NCBI GenBank assembly: GCA_041628225.1
Contig: JBFKPQ010000162.1
Coordinates: 1-5,439, forward strand
From: JBFKPQ01 sp041628225
Lineage (GTDB): Bacteria; Actinomycetota; Acidimicrobiia; Spongiisociales; JAENVV01
DNA: 5,439 nucleotides
Reading direction: 5' to 3'
Part shown: piece after piece, positions 1 through 5,439 of the stretch
Numbering within the stretch: the stretch's first letter is position 1
Layout: every line of letters starts with the position of its first letter
The notes under the pieces: generated by a model
Database searches by the model: none
The model's input: the letters and a program-made list of their open reading frames with translations, nothing else
Told to the model about the DNA's origin: nothing
Translations under genes and position numbers: made by a program

Positions 1-913
1 CGGGGTGATGCTGTCGTCGGGGCTCGTGGTGATCGGCGTCGCCGAACGCGTCGAGGTGCTGGTGATCGGGTTGTTGATGATGACGACGTTCGACGTCATG
101 GTCGACGTCGCCATGAATCTCCAAGGGTCCTGGCTGAGCGCTCGCCGCCACCGGCCCGTGATGAACCGGCTCCATGGGGCGTGGAGCGTCGGCACCCTGG
201 TCGGTGGTCTGGGGGCGGCCCAGATGGCCGCGCTCGGCGTGTCGGTGACCGCGCACCTGATCGGAGCGGCCGTCGTGCTGGCAGGGGTACTCGTCTACGT
301 CGGCTCCGGATTGCTCCGTACCGATGAGCATCCCGTCGACCAGGCGGCTTCGACCCGCCGACACACGATGACCGGCTTCGGTCTGCTGGCGCTCGTCGGC
401 TTCGCGGCGGTCGTCATCGAGTCGACGGCGATGGACTGGGCGGCGTTCCGATTCACCGACGACTTCGGAGCTTCGGCGGCGTTCGGCGCCCTCGGCTACG
501 CGGCAATGGCGGGCGGCATGACCACCGGACGCCTGGCCGGAGACCACCTCCTGCACCGGCTCGGGAGTGCGCGCCTCCTCAACGTGGCCCTGGGGACGGC
601 CGGTCTCGGCCTCACGCTGGCCACCCTGGTCCCGTCACCGCCGGTGGCCTATCTCGGCCTGCTCCTCACCGGACTCGGAGGATCGACGATGCTGCCACAA
701 CTCTACGACCGGGCCGCCAAGTGGCCCGGCCGGCCCGGAGCCGGACTCGGCGCCCTCACGGCCGGCGTTCGGGCGGCCGTTCTCCTGTCGCCCCTGGTCA
801 TCGGCGGCCTGGCCGGGATTGGTCTTTCGATCGGGTCGGCCATGGCCGTCTTCACGCTTCCCGCCGTCGGGCTGTTCTGGTACTGCAGCCGGGCGATCGA
901 ACGACATCGCTAG
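1..913 (+). CDS. MFS transporter, YbjJ-like (partial, N-terminus outside window)
   Basis: This is an integral inner-membrane protein of the major facilitator superfamily, cut by the left window edge. The frame is open from base 2. The GTG at 5 is only the first possible start in view and is probably internal, because about 302 residues are visible and such transporters are usually near 400. Counting from that GTG, a DVAMNLQ motif lies at about residues 34-40, followed by a conserved His-Gly-x-Trp-Ser-x-Gly stretch at 57-62. An acidic E-S-x-x-M-D-W motif sits at 139-145 and GRLAGD, the loop motif between helices, at 175-180. These combined motifs are typical of the YbjJ-like branch of MFS. About eight or nine hydrophobic helices are visible. 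The substrate cannot be told; members are annotated as efflux or sugar-type permeases. The TAG stop at 911-913 is followed after 33 bp by the carbonic anhydrase gene, so the two may be co-transcribed. Confidence 0.85.
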   Translation, partial: GVMLSSGLVVIGVAERVEVLVIGLLMMTTFDVMVDVAMNLQGSWLSARRHRPVMNRLHGAWSVGTLVGGLGAAQMAALGVSVTAHLIGAAVVLAGVLVYVGSGLLRTDEHPVDQAASTRRHTMTGFGLLALVGFAAVVIESTAMDWAAFRFTDDFGASAAFGALGYAAMAGGMTTGRLAGDHLLHRLGSARLLNVALGTAGLGLTLATLVPSPPVAYLGLLLTGLGGSTMLPQLYDRAAKWPGRPGAGLGALTAGVRAAVLLSPLVIGGLAGIGLSIGSAMAVFTLPAVGLFWYCSRAIERHR

Positions 914-932
914 GTTCAACCCGGAACAACCT

Positions 933-940
933 GGGAGGGA
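933..940 (+). promoter_or_regulatory. Ribosome binding site of the carbonic anhydrase gene
   Basis: A purine-rich GGGAGGGA lies 6 nt before the ATG at 947. It supports that start. No clear promoter is seen in the 33 bp after the upstream gene. Confidence 0.7.
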
Positions 941-946
941 GCAGTC

Positions 947-1480
947 ATGTCCGATCTCGACGTCTACGCGGCGCGCAACGCGGCGTTCGCAGAGACTTTC
1001 GACAAGGGAGACTTGGTCATCAAGCCGAACTTCGGCACGATCGTTCTCACCTGCGTCGACCCCCGGGTCGACCCCGCCTATTTCGCCGGACTCGAACTCG
1101 GCGACGCGCTCGTCATGCGCACCGTCGGTGCCCGCGCCACCGAAACAGCCATTCTCGAGGTGGCCGTGCTCTGGCAACTGATGAAACTAGGTGCGGGCGG
1201 CGTCGACCCGACGCTCGGCCTGGCGGTCATCCACCACACCGGATGCGGAATGGAGAAATTCGCTCAGCCGCCGGTCGCGGCCGCCATCACCGACGTGTTC
1301 GGATCGTCGGACGTAGTTGACACGTACTCCATCACAGATCCGGCTTCCAGCGTTGCGGACGACGTCAGGCAGGTGCTGTCCTCGCCTCACACACCCGCCG
1401 GGTTGACCGTTTCCGGACACGTGTACGACGTCACCTCCGGTCGACTCGAACAGGTCGTCGCCCCGGCGGTGGCGGGCTGA
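947..1480 (+). CDS. Beta-class carbonic anhydrase (mycobacterial Rv1284-like)
   Basis: This cytoplasmic zinc enzyme would interconvert carbon dioxide and bicarbonate. The 177-residue protein carries the beta-class signature. CVDPR at residues 36-40 supplies zinc ligand Cys36 and the Asp38/Arg40 dyad. HHTGCG at 96-101 supplies zinc ligands His97 and Cys100. The C-terminal part (a V-x-D-x-x-x-G-x-L-E-x-V pattern near 158-169) resembles, as I remember it, the short M. tuberculosis enzyme Rv1284, which is of similar length (about 163 residues). Two usually conserved positions differ. The acidic residue before the second zinc Cys, normally HTDCG, is Gly99. The usual R-N-A-G turn after strand 2 reads R58-T-V-G61. 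The core catalytic residues are intact, so activity is likely but not certain. The ATG has a good ribosome binding site. The gene follows the MFS gene closely and ends 1 bp before the end of the opposing YCII gene. Confidence 0.85.
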   Translation: MSDLDVYAARNAAFAETFDKGDLVIKPNFGTIVLTCVDPRVDPAYFAGLELGDALVMRTVGARATETAILEVAVLWQLMKLGAGGVDPTLGLAVIHHTGCGMEKFAQPPVAAAITDVFGSSDVVDTYSITDPASSVADDVRQVLSSPHTPAGLTVSGHVYDVTSGRLEQVVAPAVAG

Positions 1481-1481
1481 C

Positions 1482-1814
1482 CTACATCTCGGGGGTCGGC
1501 AACATCTCGTAGATGTCGACCGCGTAGTCGCCGCTGCCGTCACTCAAGTACGGATGACCGTCGACGAGGGACTCGGCCTCGTCGAGGCTGGCCGCCTGCA
1601 CGATCGAGTATCCGCTCAGCGGTGTGGCGGTGCCGGCGGAACCGTCGTCGACCACGGAGACACCCGCACCGAGCGGCGTGCCGATGTCCACCAAGGCCCC
1701 ACCGACGCGACCCATCCAGGCGCCCCACTTCGCCATGACCTCCTGCTGTTGGTCCGGCGTCATGTCGCCCATGTCGGTCGCCTCACCCTTGTAGACGAGC
1801 ATGTAGTTCGGCAT
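1482..1814 (-). CDS. YCII-related (DGPF-type) domain protein
   Basis: This is a 110-residue cytoplasmic protein of the YCII-related family, which has a dimeric alpha+beta ferredoxin-like fold. The start MPNYMLVYKG is the usual first beta strand. The middle (residues 40-75) has the I-G-T-P-L and G-Y-S-I-V-Q-A strand pattern, and a helix leads into GHPYL at 86-90. His87 is the conserved residue suspected of catalysis in this family. No substrate is established for most members; many sit next to ECF sigma factors, but none is seen here. The frame is open up to 1844, but the ATG at 1814 is chosen because a near-perfect ribosome binding site precedes it and the family homology begins there. It lies 55 bp after the photolyase stop in the same direction and is probably the last gene of that operon, though an own promoter is possible. 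Its TAG is 1 bp from the carbonic anhydrase stop. Confidence 0.85.
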   Translation of the reverse strand: MPNYMLVYKGEATDMGDMTPDQQQEVMAKWGAWMGRVGGALVDIGTPLGAGVSVVDDGSAGTATPLSGYSIVQAASLDEAESLVDGHPYLSDGSGDYAVDIYEMLPTPEM

Positions 1815-1818
1815 CGCT

Positions 1819-1825
1819 CCTCCTT
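1819..1825 (-). promoter_or_regulatory. Strong ribosome binding site of the YCII-domain gene
   Basis: On the minus strand this reads AAGGAGG, 4 nt before the ATG at 1814. It is the best Shine-Dalgarno match in the window and decides the start over the upstream in-frame ATG at 1844. Confidence 0.8.
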
Positions 1826-1869
1826 CGCGGCCGCCGCTACCCAAGATACCGAAGGCACGTGGTCCGTGG

Positions 1870-3351
1870 TCAGAGCTCTCCGTCCAGCACCGCCGCGATG
1901 ACGTCGCGCGCGCGGCGGCGCACTTCGGGCAAGTCGGACAGCCGGTCGAGGGTGGCGTACTGGCGGGCCATCCGGGCGTTGCCCGCGAGGTGCTCTCGAT
2001 GACGATCGAGGAAGTCCCAGTACAGGGTGGTGAACGGGCAGGCGTCCTCGCCGATACGGCGAGTCGGATCGAACCGGCAGCTCGCGCAGTAGTCGCTCAT
2101 CCGGTTGACGTATGCGCCGCCCGATACATAGGGCTTGGTCGCCATCCTTCCCCCGTCGGCCCACATTGCCATGCCCATGACGTTCGGGCCCATGACCCAC
2201 TCACCGCCGTCGACGTAGCGTTCTCGCATCCAATCGCGGACCAGCCGCGGATCGACACCGACGAGGTTGGCGAAGTTGGAGAGCACCATGAGCCGCTGGA
2301 TGTGGTGCACCCAACCCCGCTCGGCCAATCCGTCGAGCGTCCGGCGCACACAGTGCATGTCGGTGCTCGTTTCGCCGATCCATGCCGGCGGGATCGGTCG
2401 GTCGTTGCCGAGTACGTTGGCGTCCCACTGCTCGGGCCATAGCCAGTAGATGCCCCACACGAACTCTCGCCAGCCGATCACCTGACGAATCATGCCCTCC
2501 GCCGAGTTGATGGGCACGTGTCCCGCCCGGTAGGCGTCCTCGACCGCGTCGCACACCTCGTGCGGCAGGATCAGGCCGAGGTTCAGGTAGGGACTCAGCA
2601 GCGAGTGCGCTAGGTGCCAATTGTCCGAAACCATGGCGTCTTCGTACGGACCGAATTGCGGCAAAACGTTCTCCACGAAGTGTCGGAGGCGGGCCAGTGC
2701 GGCGCGCCGCGACGTCGCCCACCACCCGTCCGGATCTGAGTCGGAAGCGGTGTCGGGCAGGTCGGCCAAGACCGCACGGTCCACATCATCGAGACGGCTA
2801 CGGACCGGCTCCGGCCAGCTGACATCCCGGGGTGGTGGCTCCCGGTTGTCATGATCGAAGTTCCATGCCCCGCCCGCCGGCTCGTCTCCGTCCATGAGAT
2901 AGTCGAGTCGGGTTCGCTGCCATCGGTAGAAGTCCTCGAGACGAAGCCGCGTGCGGTCCCCTGCCCAGGCGGCGAACTCCTCCCGGTGACACAGGAACTG
3001 GTTGGACCTGACCGAACCGACACCGAGTCCCGTCAGCAGATCGCCGACGGGTCGCGAGTTGGGTTCCGTGACGACGACGTTGCTCGGCGAGTATTCGGCG
3101 ACATGCTCCCGGAACCCGGCTCGAAGGCTGGGCGATCGGCGCAAATCGACGTCGAATCCCGACGACCGCAACTCGTCGGCGAACCGACGCATCGCCGTGA
3201 TCACCAGATGCAATCGCTGACGGTGGAAAGGCCGGTCGCCGATCATGGCTTCGCTCTCGACCATCAAGATCCGGGTCTCCGATGGAGAGGCGTCAGCGAG
3301 GGCACCGATCCGCCGATTGAGTTGGTCGCCGAGCACCCAGACAGTCCGCAT
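1870..3351 (-). CDS. Iron-sulfur bacterial photolyase/cryptochrome (PhrB/CryB family, likely (6-4) photolyase)
   Basis: This is a 493-residue flavoprotein of the FeS-BCP (CryPro, photolyase-related) group, whose members use blue light and FAD to repair (6-4) photoproducts or act as photoreceptors. The N-terminal antenna domain opens with VWVLGDQL at 4-11 and contains a D-R-P-F-H-x-Q-R-L stretch at 39-47. In characterised relatives this domain binds a lumazine (DMRL). The alpha-helical FAD domain follows from about residue 235, with a W-R-E-F-V-W-G segment at 294-300. Cys334, Cys422, Cys425 and Cys438 are positioned to bind a [4Fe-4S] cluster. Their spacing of 88, 3 and 13 residues equals that recalled for Agrobacterium PhrB (C350, C438, C441, C454). 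His349-His350 match the active-site pair H365/H366 of PhrB with the same offset of 16, and Tyr408 and Tyr414 match Y424 and Y430. The ATG at 3351 lacks a clear ribosome binding site but lies 9 bp after the previous stop, so translation is probably coupled. Repair versus signalling cannot be decided from sequence. Confidence 0.95.
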   Translation of the reverse strand: MRTVWVLGDQLNRRIGALADASPSETRILMVESEAMIGDRPFHRQRLHLVITAMRRFADELRSSGFDVDLRRSPSLRAGFREHVAEYSPSNVVVTEPNSRPVGDLLTGLGVGSVRSNQFLCHREEFAAWAGDRTRLRLEDFYRWQRTRLDYLMDGDEPAGGAWNFDHDNREPPPRDVSWPEPVRSRLDDVDRAVLADLPDTASDSDPDGWWATSRRAALARLRHFVENVLPQFGPYEDAMVSDNWHLAHSLLSPYLNLGLILPHEVCDAVEDAYRAGHVPINSAEGMIRQVIGWREFVWGIYWLWPEQWDANVLGNDRPIPPAWIGETSTDMHCVRRTLDGLAERGWVHHIQRLMVLSNFANLVGVDPRLVRDWMRERYVDGGEWVMGPNVMGMAMWADGGRMATKPYVSGGAYVNRMSDYCASCRFDPTRRIGEDACPFTTLYWDFLDRHREHLAGNARMARQYATLDRLSDLPEVRRRARDVIAAVLDGEL

Positions 3352-3360
3352 GGTCTGTGT

Positions 3361-3759
3361 CTACAGCAGCGCGACGGCGATCACACCACGCACCGACCAC
3401 AGCGCGGTCCGGACCCAGTTGAGTCGAACGAGGCGCGCCACCGTCGCTGCCACCGACCTGCCCTTCGACAACCGACCGTGCAGCGGCACGAACACGACCG
3501 CCGTCAGCGTCCAGATCACCACGAGCAACACCGCGCCGGCGAGAGCAAGCGGCCCGCCGGTTCGGGTCAGTAGCGCGGCGGAAGCGATCTCCACCAGCGC
3601 AGGGACGACGAGGAGCGCGCCCATCCGGCGAGTGTGGGACGCTTCGTAGGCGACGAACTGCTCTTCGCCGACGCGGACGAACAGCGGGTAGTGCACCAGT
3701 TGGATCGTCCAGATGAGCCCACCCATGAACAGGGTTGCCGCCAGATGGAGGGTCGTCAC
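3361..3759 (-). CDS. Four-helix integral membrane protein, uncharacterised
   Basis: This is a 132-residue membrane protein with four predicted helices at about 5-27, 47-66, 70-92 and 113-132. It is dotted with polar and aromatic residues that look conserved. Trp17, Gln20, His23, Tyr24 and Pro25 are at the end of helix 1. Tyr38, His42 and Arg45 are in the first loop, which carries an F-V-A-Y-E-A-S-H pattern. Pro92 and His94 follow helix 3, and N-W-x-R-T with a further Trp and Arg lies in helix 4. The layout is reminiscent of DUF1772-like small membrane proteins, but I cannot confirm membership. The histidines could bind a metal, haem or quinone; this is speculation. The start is a GTG at 3759 overlapping the SDR stop by 4 bp (GTGA), and the photolyase follows after 9 bp. 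The ribosome binding site is weak, so coupled translation with the SDR is likely. Confidence 0.8.
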   Translation of the reverse strand: MTTLHLAATLFMGGLIWTIQLVHYPLFVRVGEEQFVAYEASHTRRMGALLVVPALVEIASAALLTRTGGPLALAGAVLLVVIWTLTAVVFVPLHGRLSKGRSVAATVARLVRLNWVRTALWSVRGVIAVALL

Positions 3760-4442
3760 CGAAAGGCGGTGCTCGGTAGTTCGGTGAGACCGGCCACCAA
3801 TCCTTCGACGATGATCTTGGCGACGGCGTCAGGATCCAGACCGGTGGGCAACGGCGGCGCCGAACCGGCGATGGACCGGGTAGCCAGGCCCGTCTCCGTG
3901 TGCGGGGGACGCGCCTCGAGAACTTGGATCTTCTGCCTACGCACCTCACGCCGCAGCGCCATCAAGGCGCTGGCGAACCCCGCCTTGCTGGCCGAATACG
4001 CGGCCAGACCCGCCGGTGCCATTTCGGCCACGACGCCCGTGATGCCGACCACGAAACCACCCGAGAGCTCGGGCAAGGCGGCGCGAATGACTCCCAACGG
4101 GCCGGTGAGGTTGACCGCCAGCAGTTCGTGCACGATCGCCTCGTCGGTGTCGGCGACCGATCCGAACGCCACCACACCCGAAGCTACGACGATGCCGTCA
4201 AGGCCACCCAGCGCACTCCGGGCCCACTCGACCAGCGAAGTCGGGTCGCCCGTCCGCAGATCGAAGGCGAGGGCCGGGACCTCGGCGCCGACCGCTGCTG
4301 AGGCGTGTTGCAGCCGTGCCGAATCGCGCCCTGTGAGGGCCACCCGTCCACCGCGTTGAGCCAGTTCACTCGCCACGCGGCGGCCGAGTTGTCCCGACCC
4401 GCCCAGCACCAGAACGCGGCGCCCGGAGAGGGAATCTGTCAC
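3756..4442 (-). CDS. Short-chain dehydrogenase/reductase (SDR) family protein with altered catalytic serine
   Basis: This 228-residue protein has the classical SDR Rossmann fold. A glycine-rich nucleotide-binding motif GGSGQLG is at 14-20. TGRD at 37-40 suggests an NADP preference through Arg39. An Asp at 61 is in the usual adenine-contact position, ASG at 87-89 replaces the typical NAG, and Asn111 is in VNLTG. The catalytic Tyr149 and Lys153 are present in YSASK. The serine expected 13 residues before the Tyr is Gly136 (ITG instead of ISS or GS), with Thr135 beside it, so catalysis may be altered or lost. The frame stays open to 4583, but the GTG at 4442 is chosen because the fold begins right after it and it overlaps the preceding TGA by 4 bp (GTGA). 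SDR genes are, from memory, recurrent neighbours of photolyases in light-stress clusters of proteobacteria. The substrate is unknown. Confidence 0.88.
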   Translation of the reverse strand: MTDSLSGRRVLVLGGSGQLGRRVASELAQRGGRVALTGRDSARLQHASAAVGAEVPALAFDLRTGDPTSLVEWARSALGGLDGIVVASGVVAFGSVADTDEAIVHELLAVNLTGPLGVIRAALPELSGGFVVGITGVVAEMAPAGLAAYSASKAGFASALMALRREVRRQKIQVLEARPPHTETGLATRSIAGSAPPLPTGLDPDAVAKIIVEGLVAGLTELPSTAFR

Positions 4443-4636
4443 GGCCGCCCACCAGCGACGGGACGGGTCTTGTAGACCTCGGTGAGGGTGCGATCCTCGA
4501 TCCACGCGATCCGTTCCGACTCTTCCATGTCGTCGTACTGCATCTCGTGCACCCGGGCGACACCGAAGGCCACGGTGGCCCACGTCACCGCCAGAAACAC
4601 CAGGCTGCCAAGGGCAAACAACACCAGATCGGTCAT
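4439..4636 (-). CDS. Small single-pass membrane protein (65 aa), uncharacterised
   Basis: This short gene encodes an N-terminal transmembrane helix at about residues 3-26, followed by a charged cytoplasmic-type tail. The tail has an H-E-M-Q-Y-D-D-M stretch at 30-37, then an acidic/aromatic segment E-R-I-A-W-I-E-D at 41-48 and a basic end. I do not recognise a family. The same frame is open up to 4879, but the ATG at 4636 is chosen for two reasons. It overlaps the stop of the previous gene as ATGA, and it is preceded by GGAGAG at a 5-nt spacing. The residues upstream in the long frame (Pro, Arg and Gly rich) read as a shadow of the neighbouring gene. Its end overlaps the SDR start by 4 bp, so it is embedded in the coupled chain. 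It could be a membrane anchor or partner for a neighbour. Confidence 0.72.
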   Translation of the reverse strand: MTDLVLFALGSLVFLAVTWATVAFGVARVHEMQYDDMEESERIAWIEDRTLTEVYKTRPVAGGRP

Positions 4637-4857
4637 GATCGCTCTCCAGTCAGTACGAGCGTCCCGAGCGAATGGATGGCCGGCACCCACAGTCCCACGA
4701 AGATGCCCATCTGGCGATCGACGAGGAACCACAACGCAACGGACAGCAAGAACGACAGGAAGGCCGCCGCCAGGAACACAAGCTTCGTCCTGTGGAAGGA
4801 CGTCAGCGCGTGCCGCAGCGCCTGGGGATTCTGTTTTGTCAGTGATGGAAACGACAC
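4633..4857 (-). CDS. Small two-helix membrane protein (74 aa), uncharacterised
   Basis: The protein has two hydrophobic segments at about residues 26-47 and 51-69. The second contains a G-I-F-V-G-L-W-V-P pattern. I have an impression of having met this pattern in small proteins of other bacteria, but I cannot name a family. The N-terminus is polar and basic (a L-R-H-A-L-T-S-F-H-R-T-K stretch), which suggests it stays in the cytoplasm. Two GTG codons compete for the start, at 4863 and 4857. The one at 4857 is preferred because GAGGAG ends 5 nt before it, whereas the same site overlaps the GTG at 4863. The stop overlaps the next ATG (ATGA). This appears to be the first gene of the coupled chain; the preceding hydrolase gene ends 68 bp upstream. 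Function is unknown. Confidence 0.72.
   Translation of the reverse strand: MSFPSLTKQNPQALRHALTSFHRTKLVFLAAAFLSFLLSVALWFLVDRQMGIFVGLWVPAIHSLGTLVLTGERS
4642..4647 (-). promoter_or_regulatory. Ribosome binding site of the 65-aa membrane protein gene
   Basis: On the minus strand this reads GGAGAG, 5 nt before the ATG at 4636. It lies inside the end of the upstream gene and fixes the start of the small gene, which would otherwise be missed in favour of a long shadow frame. Confidence 0.65.
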
Positions 4858-4862
4858 AATCA

Positions 4863-4868
4863 CTCCTC
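4863..4868 (-). promoter_or_regulatory. Ribosome binding site of the 74-aa membrane protein gene
   Basis: On the minus strand this reads GAGGAG, 5 nt before the GTG at 4857. It favours this start over the GTG at 4863, which the site itself overlaps. The rest of the gap up to 4925 holds no sigma-70-like -35/-10 pair that I can recognise, so a promoter here is possible but not shown. Confidence 0.6.
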
Positions 4869-4925
4869 TGCGTATCCATCGTTCCTACGGACCTCAGCCA
4901 GGTTTTGGATGAGACGGCGATGGAC

Positions 4926-5439
4926 TCAGAGCGATTCGGCGAGTTCCGTCAGCTGGGCGGCCGCGTCTTCGGTGATCGGATCGCCGTGCCCGACGTAGAC
5001 GGCCGAAACGTCGAACGTGGCCAGCCGACGGATCGATTCGATGGCGCGGTCCATGTCTGCCGTGAACCGAGCGTTTGGTCCGTTGAGGCGGCCGTCGGAG
5101 CTGGTGAGCGCGTCGCCGGCGAACAAGGCTCCGTCCACGACGTCGTACAGGCAGATGTGGCCTGCCGTATGGCCCGGCGAGCTGACGGTCTCGAGCCCGA
5201 AGAACTCCTCACCGTTGCCGAGACCGATGATTCGATGGTCCGACGTGATCGAATCGACCTCCTGGATGCCGGCCATGGCCAGCGCCCGGGGCGCCGAAGA
5301 CAACACGGCGTCGAGACTGCCGACGTGATCGGGATGCCGGTGCGTCACGACCACCCATGCCACGTCATCCCATCCCAACCCCAGCGCCACGATGCCGGCT
5401 TCGACCGAGTCGACATCGCCGGCGTTCCCGGTGTCGATC
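4926..5439 (-). CDS. Metallo-beta-lactamase-fold hydrolase (partial, N-terminus outside window)
   Basis: This is a metal-dependent hydrolase of the metallo-beta-lactamase superfamily, missing its first part at the right window edge. The frame stays open to the edge, so the GTG at 5390 is internal. The first visible residues read IDTGN, the usual strand before the metal site. Among the 170 visible residues, THRHPDH gives His33, His35, Asp37 and His38. SPGHTAGH gives His90, AGDAL gives Asp109 and VGHGDPI gives His151. All ligands of a two-metal site are therefore present and the enzyme should be active. The pattern resembles the glyoxalase II/lactonase-like group, but the substrate is not evident. 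The stop at 4926 lies 68 bp before the small membrane protein gene in the same direction, so it may or may not share its transcript. Confidence 0.9.
   Translation of the reverse strand, partial: IDTGNAGDVDSVEAGIVALGLGWDDVAWVVVTHRHPDHVGSLDAVLSSAPRALAMAGIQEVDSITSDHRIIGLGNGEEFFGLETVSSPGHTAGHICLYDVVDGALFAGDALTSSDGRLNGPNARFTADMDRAIESIRRLATFDVSAVYVGHGDPITEDAAAQLTELAESL

Noticed and set aside
1815..1869. A promoter for the YCII gene, with a TATCTT element and a CACGTG palindrome in the gap
   Set aside because: No -35 element at a proper distance is visible, and a single 6-base palindrome in high-GC DNA is expected by chance.
1760..2200. A 146-residue minus-strand frame spanning the YCII start and photolyase end
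   Set aside because: It is Arg/Pro/Gly rich, overlaps two well-supported genes in another frame, and looks like a high-GC shadow.
2851..3573. A 240-residue plus-strand frame antisense to the photolyase and 132-aa genes
   Set aside because: Its composition is that of an antisense shadow (His, Arg, Asp, Gln rich), it has no domain pattern, and the opposite strand carries a convincing photolyase.
3634..4359. A 241-residue plus-strand frame antisense to the SDR
   Set aside because: It is low-complexity Ala/Arg/Ser/Pro sequence with no motif and lies antisense to a clear SDR.
4439..4879. A 146-residue minus-strand open frame covering both small membrane genes
   Set aside because: Its first 81 residues are Pro/Gly/Arg rich with no recognisable structure and lie opposite a hydrophobic, well-formed reading in another frame. 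Only the part from the ATG at 4636 has a ribosome binding site and a membrane helix.
4869..4925. An ECF-type -35 element (GGAAC on the minus strand) ahead of the small membrane genes
   Set aside because: No matching -10 element lies 15-17 bases downstream before the start codon, so the five-base match alone is not enough.

Overview
This 5.4 kb window is a densely coded, high-GC bacterial chromosome segment. GTG starts are frequent, start/stop codons often overlap by 4 bp, and the proteins are rich in Ala, Val, Arg and Asp. This suggests an actinobacterium, possibly of the Acidimicrobiia/Ilumatobacter type, but the assignment rests on general character and was not searched. No RNA genes, mobile elements, CRISPR arrays or non-coding stretches over 100 bp were seen.

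Layout. On the plus strand: the C-terminal three quarters of an MFS transporter (cut by the left window edge), then 33 bp later a small beta-class carbonic anhydrase that ends at 1480. Everything to the right is on the minus strand. Reading leftwards from the right edge, these are: a metallo-beta-lactamase-fold hydrolase (N-terminus outside the window), a 74-aa membrane protein, a 65-aa single-pass membrane protein, a short-chain dehydrogenase/reductase (SDR), a 132-aa four-helix membrane protein, a 493-aa iron-sulfur photolyase/cryptochrome (PhrB/CryB type), and a 110-aa YCII-domain protein. The YCII gene ends 1 bp from the end of the carbonic anhydrase gene, so the two transcription units converge there.

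The minus-strand block is the most interesting part. The four genes upstream of the photolyase are chained by ATGA or GTGA overlaps, and the photolyase starts 9 bp after the last of them. This is the geometry of one translationally coupled operon. It places a light-activated DNA repair or light-sensing flavoprotein with an intact four-cysteine cluster site beside an SDR whose catalytic serine appears to be glycine, and beside three uncharacterised small membrane proteins. A membrane-linked response to light or photo-oxidative stress is a reasonable hypothesis. Only the photolyase assignment is strong; the functions of its partners are unknown.
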